Positions 8,860 to 16,695 of a stretch of DNA of 17,246 nucleotides are shown here, in pieces; the first letter of the stretch is position 1; each line of letters opens with the position of its first letter. Source of the DNA: Larix sibirica. Its lineage: Eukaryota; Streptophyta; Pinopsida; Pinales; Pinaceae. The notes below the pieces were generated by a model, which worked only from the letters and a program-made list of their open reading frames with translations, was not told the DNA's origin and made no database searches. Position numbers and translations under genes: made by a program. Where the stretch lies: NCBI GenBank assembly GCA_004151065.3, contig NWUY0300049086.1:22837-40082 (forward strand), in the 5' to 3' direction.

Positions 8860-9207
8860 TTGGCCATGTCATCGATTGTTACTATCTCAAAGTGGTGGTA
8901 TGAGACCTTGTTGCATTGGAGGGCTCCATTGAAGCTTCAATTATTTAGTTGGTTCATCTTAGAACGAAATATTTTGACTTGGGAAAATTTAGCTAAAAGG
9001 GGGTTTGCTTGTCTGAGTATCTACTCTCTTTGTTCTCTGGTTGAGGAGTCCTTGGACCATTTGTTTGTTTTTTGTTCATTTTCTCTGAGGTTCTGGAAGG
9101 GGGTATGTCTCTTCTTCAGGATTTCAGGTATTTGGGGAGGCACTTCTTTTGAGGAGGGGTTTCGAAAGTGGAAGGGGTGTGTTGTAGACTTTGAAGATTT
9201 GCACTAA
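8860..9207 (+). pseudogene. LINE B zf-RVT-like C-terminal region
   Basis: One uninterrupted 115-codon frame contains LLHWRAPLKLQLFSWFILE, ILTWENLAKRGFACLSIYSL and CSLVEESLDHLFVFCSFSL. This is the conserved zf-RVT region (normally CxLC then ESxxHLFxxC). Here the first Cys pair reads CSLV, so one zinc ligand is replaced, while H and the final C are present. The frame ends at TAA 9205-9207 and similarity to LINEs fades at once. No RNase H follows. Confidence 0.7.
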
Positions 9208-9303
9208 ACAATGTCACTAAACATATCATACAGACTCAAAATTTCATTCTAAGTATATTATTTGCTTTGACAAGAAAATGTCTTTCGGAGTATCCAATCT
9301 ACT

Positions 9304-9344
9304 GGATAGCTTAGTTGGGAGACAGTCAAACCATCGTCACCGCA
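9304..9344 (+). pseudogene. tRNA-Phe-derived relic with central deletion
   Basis: GGATAGCTTAGTTGGGAGA (9304-9322) matches the D-arm/A-box part of the tRNA-Phe at 9555 with one change. After a short run including GTCAAAC, the end TCACCGCA (9337-9344) matches the tRNA 3' acceptor end exactly. The anticodon loop and B-box are missing, so it cannot be a working gene. It lies about 250 bp upstream of the real gene, in the same orientation. Confidence 0.7.
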
Positions 9345-9482
9345 ATTTATGTATACCAAGAGATGAGATAGAGGATGCAAATACTGATATAAAGAAATGT
9401 AGACATATAATATGATAGAGGCATTACCAGGCCAAGAGATACATAGAAAAATGAATAAATTCGAACTCTGCCGTCAATGTTT

Positions 9483-9507
9483 GATGGGTTAGCGCCAGAC
9501 TGAAGAT
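9483..9507 (+). pseudogene. tRNA-Phe-like fragment (anticodon-arm part)
   Basis: GATGGGTTAGCGCCAGACTGAAGAT can be aligned without gaps to the D-loop-to-anticodon part of tRNA-Phe, with 21 of 25 matches, including an exact 12-nt CAGACTGAAGAT around anticodon GAA. Beyond 9507 the similarity stops: GCGCTCTCC instead resembles the reverse complement of the tRNA D-stem region. It is a relic, possibly from a rearranged tRNA copy. Confidence 0.5.
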
Positions 9508-9554
9508 TGCGCTCTCCGAATTTAATAAGCATTTATGTCATACTTTATCCATCT

Positions 9555-9559
9555 GCGGG

Positions 9560-9602
<43 letters not shown>

Positions 9603-9627
9603 GCGTGTTCGATCCACGCTCACCGCA
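9555..9627 (+). tRNA. trnF-GAA: tRNA-Phe (anticodon GAA), cytosolic type
   Basis: A 73-nt cloverleaf: acceptor GCGGGGA / TCACCGC with discriminator A, D-stem GCTC/GAGC, anticodon stem TCAGA/TCTGA with loop CTGAAGA (GAA at 9588-9590), T-stem GCGTG/CACGC with loop TTCGATC. The fifth acceptor pair is a G-A mismatch, which I recall as also present in the known plant cytosolic tRNA-Phe. There is no intron and no encoded CCA. Internal polymerase III promoter elements are intact: A-box TAGCTCAGTTGG (9562-9573) and B-box GTTCGATCC (9607-9615). It decodes UUC and UUU. This is the one feature in the window that looks functional. Confidence 0.95.
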
Positions 9628-9632
9628 TTATG

Positions 9633-9636
9633 TTTT
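9633..9636 (+). terminator. Pol III terminator of the tRNA-Phe gene
   Basis: A TTTT run starts five bases after the tRNA 3' end, the usual minimal polymerase III stop signal. Confidence 0.75.
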
Positions 9637-9637
9637 C

Positions 9638-9686
9638 TTAATAGTAATTAGAGAAATCCAAAACTTAGAAAATTTAAAACCATGTT
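9638..9686 (+). repeat. Left part of tandem repeat array, split off by LINE C
   Basis: AATAGTAATTAG, then AAATCCAAAACTTAG, then AAAATTTAAAACCATGTT matches the end of the repeat unit found at 16790-16835 and 16910-16960. The rest of this unit resumes at 16678 on the other side of LINE C, so the array originally began directly after the tRNA-Phe terminator. Confidence 0.85.
9669..9686 (+). repeat. Target-site duplication of LINE C, left copy
   Basis: AAAATTTAAAACCATGTT, identical over 18 bp to 16678-16695. It directly precedes the T-run that is LINE C's poly(A) tail. The last two T could belong to either, so the certain part is 16 bp. Confidence 0.9.
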
Positions 9687-9693
9687 TTTTTTT
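9685..9693 (-). other. Poly(A) tail of LINE C (T-run on plus strand)
   Basis: Nine T between the left target-site duplication and the 3' UTR. It is short, as expected after decay or shrinkage of an older insertion. Confidence 0.85.
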
Positions 9694-9996
9694 CACAGAA
9701 ACGTTTTAGAGATTTTCTATTAAAAAACGGCCAAAGGTTACAAAAATGGGGAGAAGGATTGCTCCCAATGGAACTCACAGTTCATGTCTCTTTATTCATC
9801 CTTTGCATTAGACAGAAAATGTCCAGAAAGACAAAGCTGTAACATAACATAAACATAGCAAAAATAGGTACCTATCCTACTAACCAAGAGAGTAGAAGCA
9901 GAGCTAATATAAGTGAAGAGAGTTATGTAGTTAAAACTATGCGAAAAAGGCCAGCTTATCATATCGAATTCCAAAAAGGAGGTCCCGAAACCTGAA
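9694..9996 (-). other. LINE C 3' UTR
   Basis: About 300 nt between the stop of the third coding region and the poly(A) tail. No protein-like frame was seen. Short frames here (for example 9792-9974) carry hydrophobic low-complexity translations and look like chance. Confidence 0.6.
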
Positions 9997-10860
9997 TTAG
10001 AGCTTCTTGGTCTGAATCTGAAGTTCCAGAAGTTTGGGAAGGCTGATTACTGGTTCCTTAGAATCATTTACCTTGCCACCCCCTTTTTTCCAACCAGTAA
10101 AGAAGTGTCCAATATCACTCCGGAGCAGGTCCACTTTCTTCTCCACAGTGTTGATGGCGCTATTGACATTACCAAAGCTGATGTCTGTGTTGATAGCCGA
10201 GAGCACATCAAATTTTTCGCCATGAGTAGCTGCCTTTTCTTGGTAGGCACGAACCTCTGCAAGCGTGATTTGGACGAGGGTGAAGCACTGAAGAGGCTGG
10301 ATAGAGCCTTCTTCATCTCCACATTTTCGTATCTGACCATACGGAGTTGCTCTTGAAACTCTTTGAACAACTTACTGTAGTCCTTCAAATGTTCGTTGCC
10401 TTCCAGACTCATAGGAGAGTTGGGGGTGCTGTGTTCATGTTGAGCTGCGGCAGGGTACCACTTTCCTTTGATGTTGAGAAAGTCCAGATTGCAAGAAACA
10501 TTACCGGAGGGGAGGCTGGGATCACCTGGCAATCCTCCTGATTCGCAATAGCTTTCCTTATGCCCTGGGCCGAAGGGCTGTCATGTTTCTTAATGGTCTT
10601 TATGCACCTGAGACATTGAGGCGAGAGCGAGCACCGGCCCATCAGGGAGTCACCCATGTTGCAGATGACAAACGCAACCTTCTTCTTCACAGAGCAATCT
10701 TTCAGGGAGTTGCAGGGAATCGACAAAGCTTTCTTCTTCTCTTGATGAGTCTTCAGCAATGACATATGTTGAGACTTCTAAGAGACGCATTGGGTTTATA
10801 ATTCTCTTCGTTTTGGTGGTTGGACACGCGGCTTGCTCTTCCCACAAAGCCTGAGGCCAT
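9997..10860 (-). pseudogene. Unrecognised third coding region (ORF3 candidate) of LINE C, frameshifted
   Basis: The likely start is ATG 10860-10858 (MASGFVGRASRVSNHQNEEN), 98 nt after the ORF2 stop; the end is TAA at 9999-9997. It reads through four segments: 10860 to about 10757; 10765 to about 10550; about 10560 to about 10300; about 10300 to 9997. That implies about three frameshifts in roughly 288 codons. The first half is Cys-rich (CNMGDSLMGRCSLSPQCLRC, about 10660-10600), possibly a metal site. The second half has charged helical segments with coiled-coil spacing (KLFKEFQEQLRMVRYENVEM, about 10380-10315; NSAINTVEKKVDLLRSDIGH, about 10160-10100) and a basic GWKKGGGK near the end. I recognise no family. 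It may be a genuine third ORF of this LINE lineage, or intronless host coding sequence carried by it. Confidence 0.6.
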
Positions 10861-10958
10861 AAATGAGACTTGATGGCATTCAATTAAAACCGAATTGAAT
10901 GAAAGTTTGAATAGGATCGGGAAAATCCTGATTTTGGTGGGAAAAGGGGATGAAAGAA

Positions 10959-11549
10959 TTAGGGAATCCATACCTTGGTGTAAATCTTGTTATTGCTAAC
11001 CATGGTGCCACAGTTAATTCTAGCTCTGGCGTTGGCCATCTCATCTGCATGCTTGTTGAGTGCTCAAAGCACATGCTTGAGCTCTATGGTCTTGAATTCC
11101 TTCGTGATGCATTTGATAAAATAGTGTGTTTTGCTGGTCGGATCCTTCCGATTCTTCGTTATCTTTCTGGCTTCATTGATGACCAGGAGTGGGTCTCTGA
11201 AGACTGTCAACTCATCGATTTCTAGGATTCTAGCTATTTCAAGTCCTTTTAGAAGTGCTAACCATTCGACACCATTGTTAGTTTTCCTTCCAATCCCCGA
11301 GGCATAATCAGTCTCCTTGTTTCCTGTGGAGTCATAGATCACTCCTCCCGCAGTTGCCAACTCAGGGTTTCCTTTTGAGGCCCCATCAAAAAATAAAGTG
11401 CTTCTTCCTAGATTTTTTCTCCAGGTTTGGAAGTCCGGAAGGCTGATTCTGATTTGCCACTTTTGAAGAGTAGAACTTGCATTGTGTGAGTGATAGGGGA
11501 GGGAGTTCAGGGGGAGTAAAAAGTCCGCAACCCAAATTCGTTCCTCCAC
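10959..11549 (-). pseudogene. LINE C ORF2 RNase H domain
   Basis: An RNase H of the kind found at the C-terminus of many plant L1 ORF2 proteins; it would degrade the RNA of the RNA/DNA hybrid. Acidic residues are all visible: Asp in TLFFDGASKGNP, Glu in KTNNGVEWLALLKGLE, Asp in VFRDPLLVINEA (the usual Gly before it is Arg), and Asp in NKHADEMANA. The late segment reads IELKHVL-stop-ALNKHAD: the TGA at 11066-11064 stands where HxLR... has Arg, most simply a CGA-to-TGA change. The frame then stays open to TAA 10961-10959. Confidence 0.88.
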
Positions 11550-11599
11550 TGTGAGTGGTTCTTTGTTGATGTTAGAGAGCCCTCTCGAGGATAGAGCTT

Positions 11600-13060
11600 C
11601 TACCCAGAGAGATTTTGCTGAAGAAGGGACCCTATTTGGAGTGGAGATTTTCCCTTCAAAGATTCCATTGTTTCTAGCCGTCCAAATTTTCCAACATATG
11701 TATTTTGGAAGTGCTTCCCAAGCCCTAGTGAAGTCAGGGTTCTAAGCAAGAGAACCAATGTAATCGTTTTTCCAGCAGGCGAAGAGGTCGTTCCAAACAA
11801 TAGGCATTGTTAAATTGAAATGCAAACCATGCATTGTGCGAGACCAGACCACCTGAGTGAAGTTGCAATCCAGGAAAACATGGTCAAGAGTTTCTTCGTG
11901 TTCTTTGCAAGAATGCACCAGGAGGGTCCTGCAATTCCTCTCTTTTTGAGGTTCTCGGCTGTGAGAATTTTCTGATGTGAGAGGATCCAGTAGAAAGCAT
12001 TGGTTTTAGGCAACCCATCCTTGCACCAAACTTTTTTCCACTTCTTGTCTTTGATGTTATTTCTATTTTCATTATGGAGCAAACGGTATCCTTCCTTTAC
12101 CGAATAAGTGCCAGAGGGCCCCCAACCTCTGCTGTCTTGAAGATGTTTATGAATAGGAGCATAACCTTGTAGAGTAAAGAGAAAGGTATCATAGTCAGCC
12201 TGGAGATGTGCTGGAATCTCCAATTCTTTCCAACCCACCCATCGTCCATTAGCTGTCCACGAAGAAAGATCATAAAGCGTGGAAATGTTGTACTGATCTA
12301 ACCATTGTCTGAGATCTGCGAAGGCGGGTAGAAAGTTAGAGGGGGAGGAGGGCCCGAAATTGTCATGCCAAATATTGATCCCTTTTCCATTTCCTGAAAT
12401 CCAATGGAGGTTTCCTTTAATGAGGGGAGCGGCCTTTTTGCAAAGACTCCAAATTGGAGATCCTTCATTGATTGGATTGAAATCGTCCAGGAATCTACGT
12501 CTAGAACCATTATGATATTTTCTGTGTAGTATCTCTTTCCACCATGATTTGTCGCCAGAGATGAGACGCTAGAGAATTTTGGCTCCCAAAGTGAGGTTCA
12601 TACAATTAAGGTCTCTAACCCTTGCGCCCCCACAAACTTTAGGACTGCATACCGTATCCCAATTGATCAGGTGGAACTTCTTTGTACCACTGACTTTGCC
12701 TCCTTGCCAAAGGAACTTACGAATTTCTTTTGTGATGGCATGGATAATCCTTTTTGGAGCAAGGGAGATAGAACACGCATAATTGGGATAGGCCAAGAGG
12801 ACAACGTTGATAAGCACAAGTTTACCAGTTGGATTTAGCCATCATGCACCCCAAGAGCTAATGGTATTCTTGATCTTGTCCACTAGTTCTAACCAATCCA
12901 GCATCTTCTTTTTTTCCTTTACAATAGGAATCCCAAGATAGCTGAAGGAGGTCCATACTATCTTGCCTTCAAAGCCTAGAGTCCTAGTGATTTTTTCCAT
13001 ATTCCTAGGAGATCAGTTCCATCCATATATTTTTGACTTGTTGGCATTAACTTTTCCATT
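11600..13060 (-). pseudogene. LINE C ORF2 post-RT and zf-RVT region
   Basis: After the frameshift near 13070 the frame reads KVNANKSKIYGWN, stop, FSYLGIPIVKEKKKMLDWL, then LINVVLLAYPNYACSI, IRKFLWQGG and HLINWDTVCSPKVCGGARVR. Past the TAG at 12569 it gives SGDKSWWKEIL, GSPIWSLCKKAAP and SGNGKGINIWHDNF. The zf-RVT part has GTYSVKEGYRLL and WKKVWCKDGLPKTNAFYW. The zinc-binding end reads WCIL then, after a frameshift near 11910, CKEHEETLDHVFLDC, giving the CxxC...HxxxxC ligands. The last stop in this region is TAG at 11742-11744. Confidence 0.8.
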
Positions 13061-14096
13061 AGAAGCTTTTAGTTTTCTTGAATCTGGCAGCGACAATTGT
13101 AGAGGCTCCACCCAGTAAAATAGTGTCATCAACAAATTGAGCATGGTTGACTGCTCTGACCCCCCTGGCAATCCTTATCCCTTTTAACTCACCTGTGCTT
13201 TGAAGGGAATTTAGCTTTCTGCTCATGGACTCTGCGACCAAGAGATAAAGGAAGGGGGACAACGGGCAGCCTTGTCTGAGTCCCCTGGTGACTTTGAAGA
13301 AGTCTGTAGGTCTGCCATTCACTAGAGGAGCGATCCAAGGGCTACCGATGCAAGGCTTAATCCATCTTATAAATTTTTTAGAGAAACCAAATTTGTCCAA
13401 AATTTCAAAAAGGAAAGAATGATTGAATCTGTCAAAGGCGTTAGCCATGTCAAGCTTAATGGCCATACCTTGGTGATTTTTCTCCACACTGGAGTGTATT
13501 GCTTCTTGGACAATAATGATGTTATCAAGAATTTGTCCGCCAATAATGAATCCACCTTGTGATTCCAAAATGAGAGTAGGAATTATATTCTTCAGTCTGG
13601 TGGCCAGGATTTTGGTGAGAATCTTGTAAGAGGCGTTGCATAAAGAGATAGGGCGAAATCTGTCAATCATCTGAGGATTCTTATCCTTAGGAATTAAAGC
13701 CAGGAAGGAGGAGTTGGTTTCACCTCCAATCTTGTCTTTCTTTTTGGTCCAATTTAGCATTCGAGATAGATCCTCTTTGATGATGTCCCAAGCTTCCCTG
13801 TAGAAATTTATAGTGAATCCATCAGGCCCAGGGGCTTTGTCAGCTTTTAGTGCCCAGATAGCATTTTTAATTTCATGCTCCATAATAGGCTTTAGCAGAG
13901 TCCTGTTCTCAAGGTCAGAGATAATGGAGGGAATTCCTATGATAAGGTCGGCTTGGGAAATGGTGTCAGCATCATCCGAGGCAGAGTAAAGGTGATTAAA
14001 ATGCTGGAAGATGTGTTGTTTGATATCATCATACCATGTTATCTTGTTTCCATCTTTGTCTTTCAAATCTTTAATTGTACTATAGCTGAGTCTCAC
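13059..14096 (-). pseudogene. LINE C ORF2 reverse transcriptase domain (uninterrupted reading frame)
   Basis: A 345-codon open frame; the first codon here is GTG and simply continues the ORF2 frame after the TAA at 14118. Motifs: KADKAPGPDGFTINF (codons about 84-98), FLALIPKD, RFRPISLCNASYKILTK, GFIIGGQILDNI, motif A KLDMANAFDRFNHSFL (catalytic Asp present), GLRQGCPLSPFLYLL, and motif C HAQFVDDTILLGGAS (13133-13125 for VDD, both Asp present). All catalytic residues I can identify are kept. The frame is lost just after RFKKTK near 13070. It is the only LINE domain in the window without an internal stop over its full length. Confidence 0.9.
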
Positions 14097-14117
14097 CTTC
14101 GCTTGCTTGTGGAAGTA

Positions 14118-15214
14118 TTATGTGTTGTTGTCTCCTCCTTTTAGCCAGAGCTGTCTAGACTTTTGCCTCCATACTTCCTCTTCATGCCTGGCTGCTTTTA
14201 AGATTTTAGAATTAAGTTCTTGTTCTCTTGACAGGATCGGGTAGGTAATCTCGTCCTTTTCCATGTTGGTATGTAGGCTGGCAAGTTCCTTTTGATACTG
14301 TATTTTTTCAGTGCTAGGATTTGTGAAACCCATCTTCACCCGTCTATTGAGAGTGTATCTTACAGACCTGAGTTTGGATTCCCAAATGTAGCTTGGGGAG
14401 CCGTAACTGTGAATAGCCCAGGCATGTTGAATAATATCCATGACTTTCTCATTTTGTAGCCAAAGGTGATTAAAGCGAAAGGGTATTGGCCCTAGATTAA
14501 CCGGAGAGGTCAAAGTTAAAGTAACGGGTTTGTGGTCCGAGACTGCAGAGGGCAAAGCAAAGGAAGATGGGATTAATTCGAGTTGAAGGAAGGAAGCACT
14601 TACAAGGAAATGGTCAAGGCGTGCCGCAATGTGTCCACTTCCCATCCTTTTGTTGTTCTAGGCGAAGTGACCATTCTTAAGAGGTGGATCTAGTAGATCC
14701 AAATCGGCCATTAAGTTATTCATCATCTCGTCGAAAGGGTCCCGGATTTTAGATCCTCCCCTCTTTTCCTCAGGCGATTTCGTAGCATTGAAGTCTCCAA
14801 CGATAATGATATTGTTTCCACGCAGATCCTCCTTAAGGGAAGAGAGCTCGCTCCAGAAGGTTTGTTTATCTCTATAATGGGTAGGACCATAAACGTTGCA
14901 GATGAACAACGGGTCTGCATTATCATCCCTTTTTAATTCTGTGAGTAGCCAGTGGGTTTGTTTCTAGACGAATTTATAGAGTATTTATTGGAATAAAAGG
15001 AGGCAATACCTCCAGAGGCACCTCTAGAACTTACAACATTTCCATGGCAATTTTTCCAGAACGAATGTGAGAGTGCCAAAATCTCCACATCCGTCAGTTT
15101 GGTCTCTTGGATTAACAGGAAATCTGGTTTTTCAGATTTGATGAAGTCTTTTAGGGTTTCCACTTTGGGTTTCCCTCCCAGTCCCCTGCAATTCCAAGAG
15201 AGGGCTTTCAACAT
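14118..15214 (-). pseudogene. LINE C ORF2 endonuclease domain
   Basis: An AP-endonuclease-like fold of L1 elements that nicks target DNA. All expected motifs are visible: SWNCRGL (Asn), LLIQETKL (Glu), ICNVYGP (Tyr), VGDFNAT (Asp and Asn), GHIAARLDHFL (Asp) and SDHKPVTL (Asp-His pair). A frameshift near 14970 separates the first about 80 codons (to SINSSRN) from the rest (resuming at THWLLTEL). One TAG at 14658-14660 replaces Trp (LINE A has TWSNKRT at this place; here A-stop-NNKRM). The linker towards RT ends with LWLKGGDNNT and a TAA at 14118-14120. Confidence 0.88.
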
Positions 15215-15345
15215 TTCTTACCTGGCTGCGATCCTGCTCAGGATTTTCCTTCCGCTCTAGCTCCTACTAAATTTTTAGTGTTTTGAAGAAGATTTGTTTC
15301 CTCAATGCTTTTTTGCCTCCCAAGCTCCAGCTCCCTTTCTGCTTC

Positions 15346-16571
15346 CTACTCCCTATGGTATCTATGAGATTTTCTTCCTCTTGTGTTCGGAGGTTGTCCT
15401 ATTTCTGACGGATCTATGGATAGAGAGGCTGAGCGTTCAGGAGTTTGGCTCTGTGTAGTTACTTTGTTGTTTTTAACCATACCTGCCCAAGTGCCACTTG
15501 GTGTAAGAGAGCCTTCTGAGGCTTGTTCGGCCTGCTCTTCTCCTATGATGGGAATTGGGATGCTTGCTATTTCATGTTTTTCTTGATCTTCACATGGGGG
15601 ATTTGTTGTTTCAGGAATTTCTCCTTCTTCCATATTAAGGATCTGGAATTGATTACTTGTGGAAGCTTCATTGCCATCTTTGTGTTGTTCCTTGTTCTTT
15701 TTTGGATTAGGTCCATTAGTTGGTGGGACTTGAGCTATTTGTTTCCTTCCTTTTTTGGCCTGCTGCCAGCCTTCCTCATGGGTTTTCTCTGAGTGTTCAT
15801 GGGAAGCTTTATGGCAGCTTTTGACAAAATTTCCGTATTCATGACATTTTTTGCACTTGAACAACAATTGTTCATAGTCGCTTTTTTGTAGATGTTCCCA
15901 TCCATCCATACACAGACTCACCACTTCCGGTAGACCCTTTTCCAGATCTACCTCTACGCAGATTCTGGCACAGGAGAAAAGTGGCCCCATGGGCTCAACC
16001 TTGTCAATATATTTTTTGAAGGAGTTTTTGATTGCTTGTAGAGATTCATCGTTCCAACAATGAAGTGGTAGGTGTGGTAAATTAACCCATACCGGAACCG
16101 CAGAGGGCACATCCTTTTTAGGATCAAAGGCTAAGCTCCATCTATTTAGATACAAACCGCGGGGGCCCATGAAGTATGTATCGCTCCTAAAAATGAGATC
16201 TCGATCATCCTTGTTTTCAAAAAGAAAAGTAAAGAAACCCTTGCCACAGAAACAATGTTGAAGTCCTCCTGAGATCAGGGGCATCCAATTTTTGTTGATC
16301 AGTTTTTGTCGATCCATGCATCCATCGTTTTCGGGGATGGCCAAATCCCAGTGAATTTCCCGATCAGGCCTTTCTCGCTTAAGGCGAGGGCTTTCAATCT
16401 TGAAGTAGCCGACATCATCTGGATCTAGGGAGCAACAACCCACTTTACGAAGCCATCGTCGGAATCAGGAACAGACGGGGGTGGGGGCGGTGTGGAAGCC
16501 ACCAGAGCCCTGAAGGCTTCATCAAGTAAACGATGACGATCCCCCGGATTCGGATCCTCTGGGGTCTCCAT
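15346..16571 (-). pseudogene. LINE C ORF1: DUF4283-like domain plus zinc knuckle, one frameshift
   Basis: The best start is ATG 16571-16569: METPEDPNPGDRHRLLDEAF, then a Pro-rich run and DGFVKWVVAP before TAG at 16427-16425. The main 365-codon frame begins at 16443 in another phase (LDPDDVGYFKI...), so a single indel at about 16430-16443 splits ORF1. The main frame has a DUF4283-like region (codons about 45-175, with PVWVNLPHLPLHCWNDESL and CARICVEVDLEKGLPEVV) and a CCHC knuckle at 15855-15814 reading CKKCHEYGNFVKSC. The His ligand is Asn. A hydrophilic Lys/Glu/Pro-rich tail ends at TAG 15348-15346. ORF1 proteins of this type coat the element RNA. Confidence 0.88.
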
Positions 16572-16677
16572 GAGTCAGTGCAGCAGAACGAGGCCGTGAG
16601 GACTCGCGGGTGGGAACCGGCCGAACCGGGGCCATGCAGCACAGGTTTGCGTCAGTCTCCGACCACTCTCTCTATCA
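16572..16677 (-). promoter_or_regulatory. LINE C 5' UTR / expected internal promoter region
   Basis: About 105 nt between the right target-site duplication and the ORF1 ATG. It starts TGATAGAGAGAGTGGTCGG and is clearly GC-rich compared with the flanks. Plant L1 elements carry their promoter at or near the 5' end, so this is where it should lie, but I see no specific motif. Short frames here (for example 16445-16642) are shadows of ORF1. Confidence 0.55.
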
Positions 16678-16695
16678 AAAATTTAAAACCATGTT
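16678..16695 (+). repeat. Target-site duplication of LINE C, right copy
   Basis: AAAATTTAAAACCATGTT, an 18-bp perfect match to 9669-9686. It abuts the 5' end of LINE C. Confidence 0.9.

Larger units (their letters stand above)
7086..9207 (+). mobile_element. LINE B: truncated non-LTR retrotransposon fragment (RT to zf-RVT)
   Basis: The plus strand gives a collinear but frame-broken ORF2 fragment. It starts with PGPVGF (degenerate APGPDGF, about 7100), FIALIPKPN and LISLCNLVYKL (about 7222-7310), VVQEGMHSIK, motif A KMDLVIAYDKVNW (about 7470-7510), GLRQGCLLSPLLF (about 7640-7680), the catalytic box as FVYD (about 7785), the post-RT FRWLYLGGSLVFVKYVLQNL segment (about 8080), GGWGIKNVFWFEKALVMKSL (about 8290) and a zf-RVT-like end. 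It has no endonuclease, ORF1 or RNase H, so both ends are missing. Its sequence differs clearly from LINEs A and C and it lies on the opposite strand, so it is a separate lineage. Confidence 0.85.
10959..15214 (-). pseudogene. LINE C ORF2: endonuclease, reverse transcriptase, zf-RVT, RNase H; disrupted
   Basis: Starts at ATG 15214-15212 (MLKALSWNCRGLGG) and ends at TAA 10961-10959, about 1,418 codons, a normal length for plant L1 ORF2. It would nick the target, prime reverse transcription on the nick and remove the RNA strand. Domains in order: endonuclease (15214-about 14500), RT (about 13850-13060), post-RT and zf-RVT (about 12990-11800), RNase H (about 11400-10990). Damage I could place: frameshifts near 14970, 13070 and 11910; stops at 14658-14660, 14118-14120, 13013-13015, 12842-12844, 12569-12571, 11742-11744 and 11064-11066. 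Comparison with LINE A shows the residues at 14658 and 12569 were Trp and at 12842 Arg. Confidence 0.9.
9687..16677 (-). mobile_element. LINE C: full-length L1-type retrotransposon (about 7.0 kb) with TSD and poly(A)
   Basis: Both ends are defined by a perfect 18-bp duplication (9669-9686 and 16678-16695), and the poly(A) tail is seen as T at 9685-9693. In element order: 5' UTR of about 105 nt, ORF1 (16571-15346), a 131-nt spacer, ORF2 (15214-10959) with endonuclease, RT, zf-RVT and RNase H, a 98-nt spacer, an unexpected third coding region (10860-9997), and a 3' UTR of about 300 nt. The ends are complete, but frameshifts and stops disrupt every ORF, so it arrived whole and decayed in place. 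It inserted into an AT-rich tandem repeat just beyond the tRNA-Phe gene. Compared with LINE A it is better preserved and visibly less AT-rich, hence probably younger. Confidence 0.93.

Noticed and set aside
9347-9532. 61-codon minus-strand frame overlapping the tRNA relics
   Set aside because: It overlaps the tRNA-Phe fragments and translates to a low-complexity hydrophobic peptide; no support as a gene.
10105-10541. Plus-strand frames of 83 and 64 codons inside LINE C
   Set aside because: They are shadows of the minus-strand third coding region, whose composition is more protein-like and which agrees with the element's orientation.
16445-16642. 65-codon frame in the LINE C 5' region
   Set aside because: It overlaps the ORF1 N-terminus (METPEDPNPG...) in another frame and has no protein-like features.
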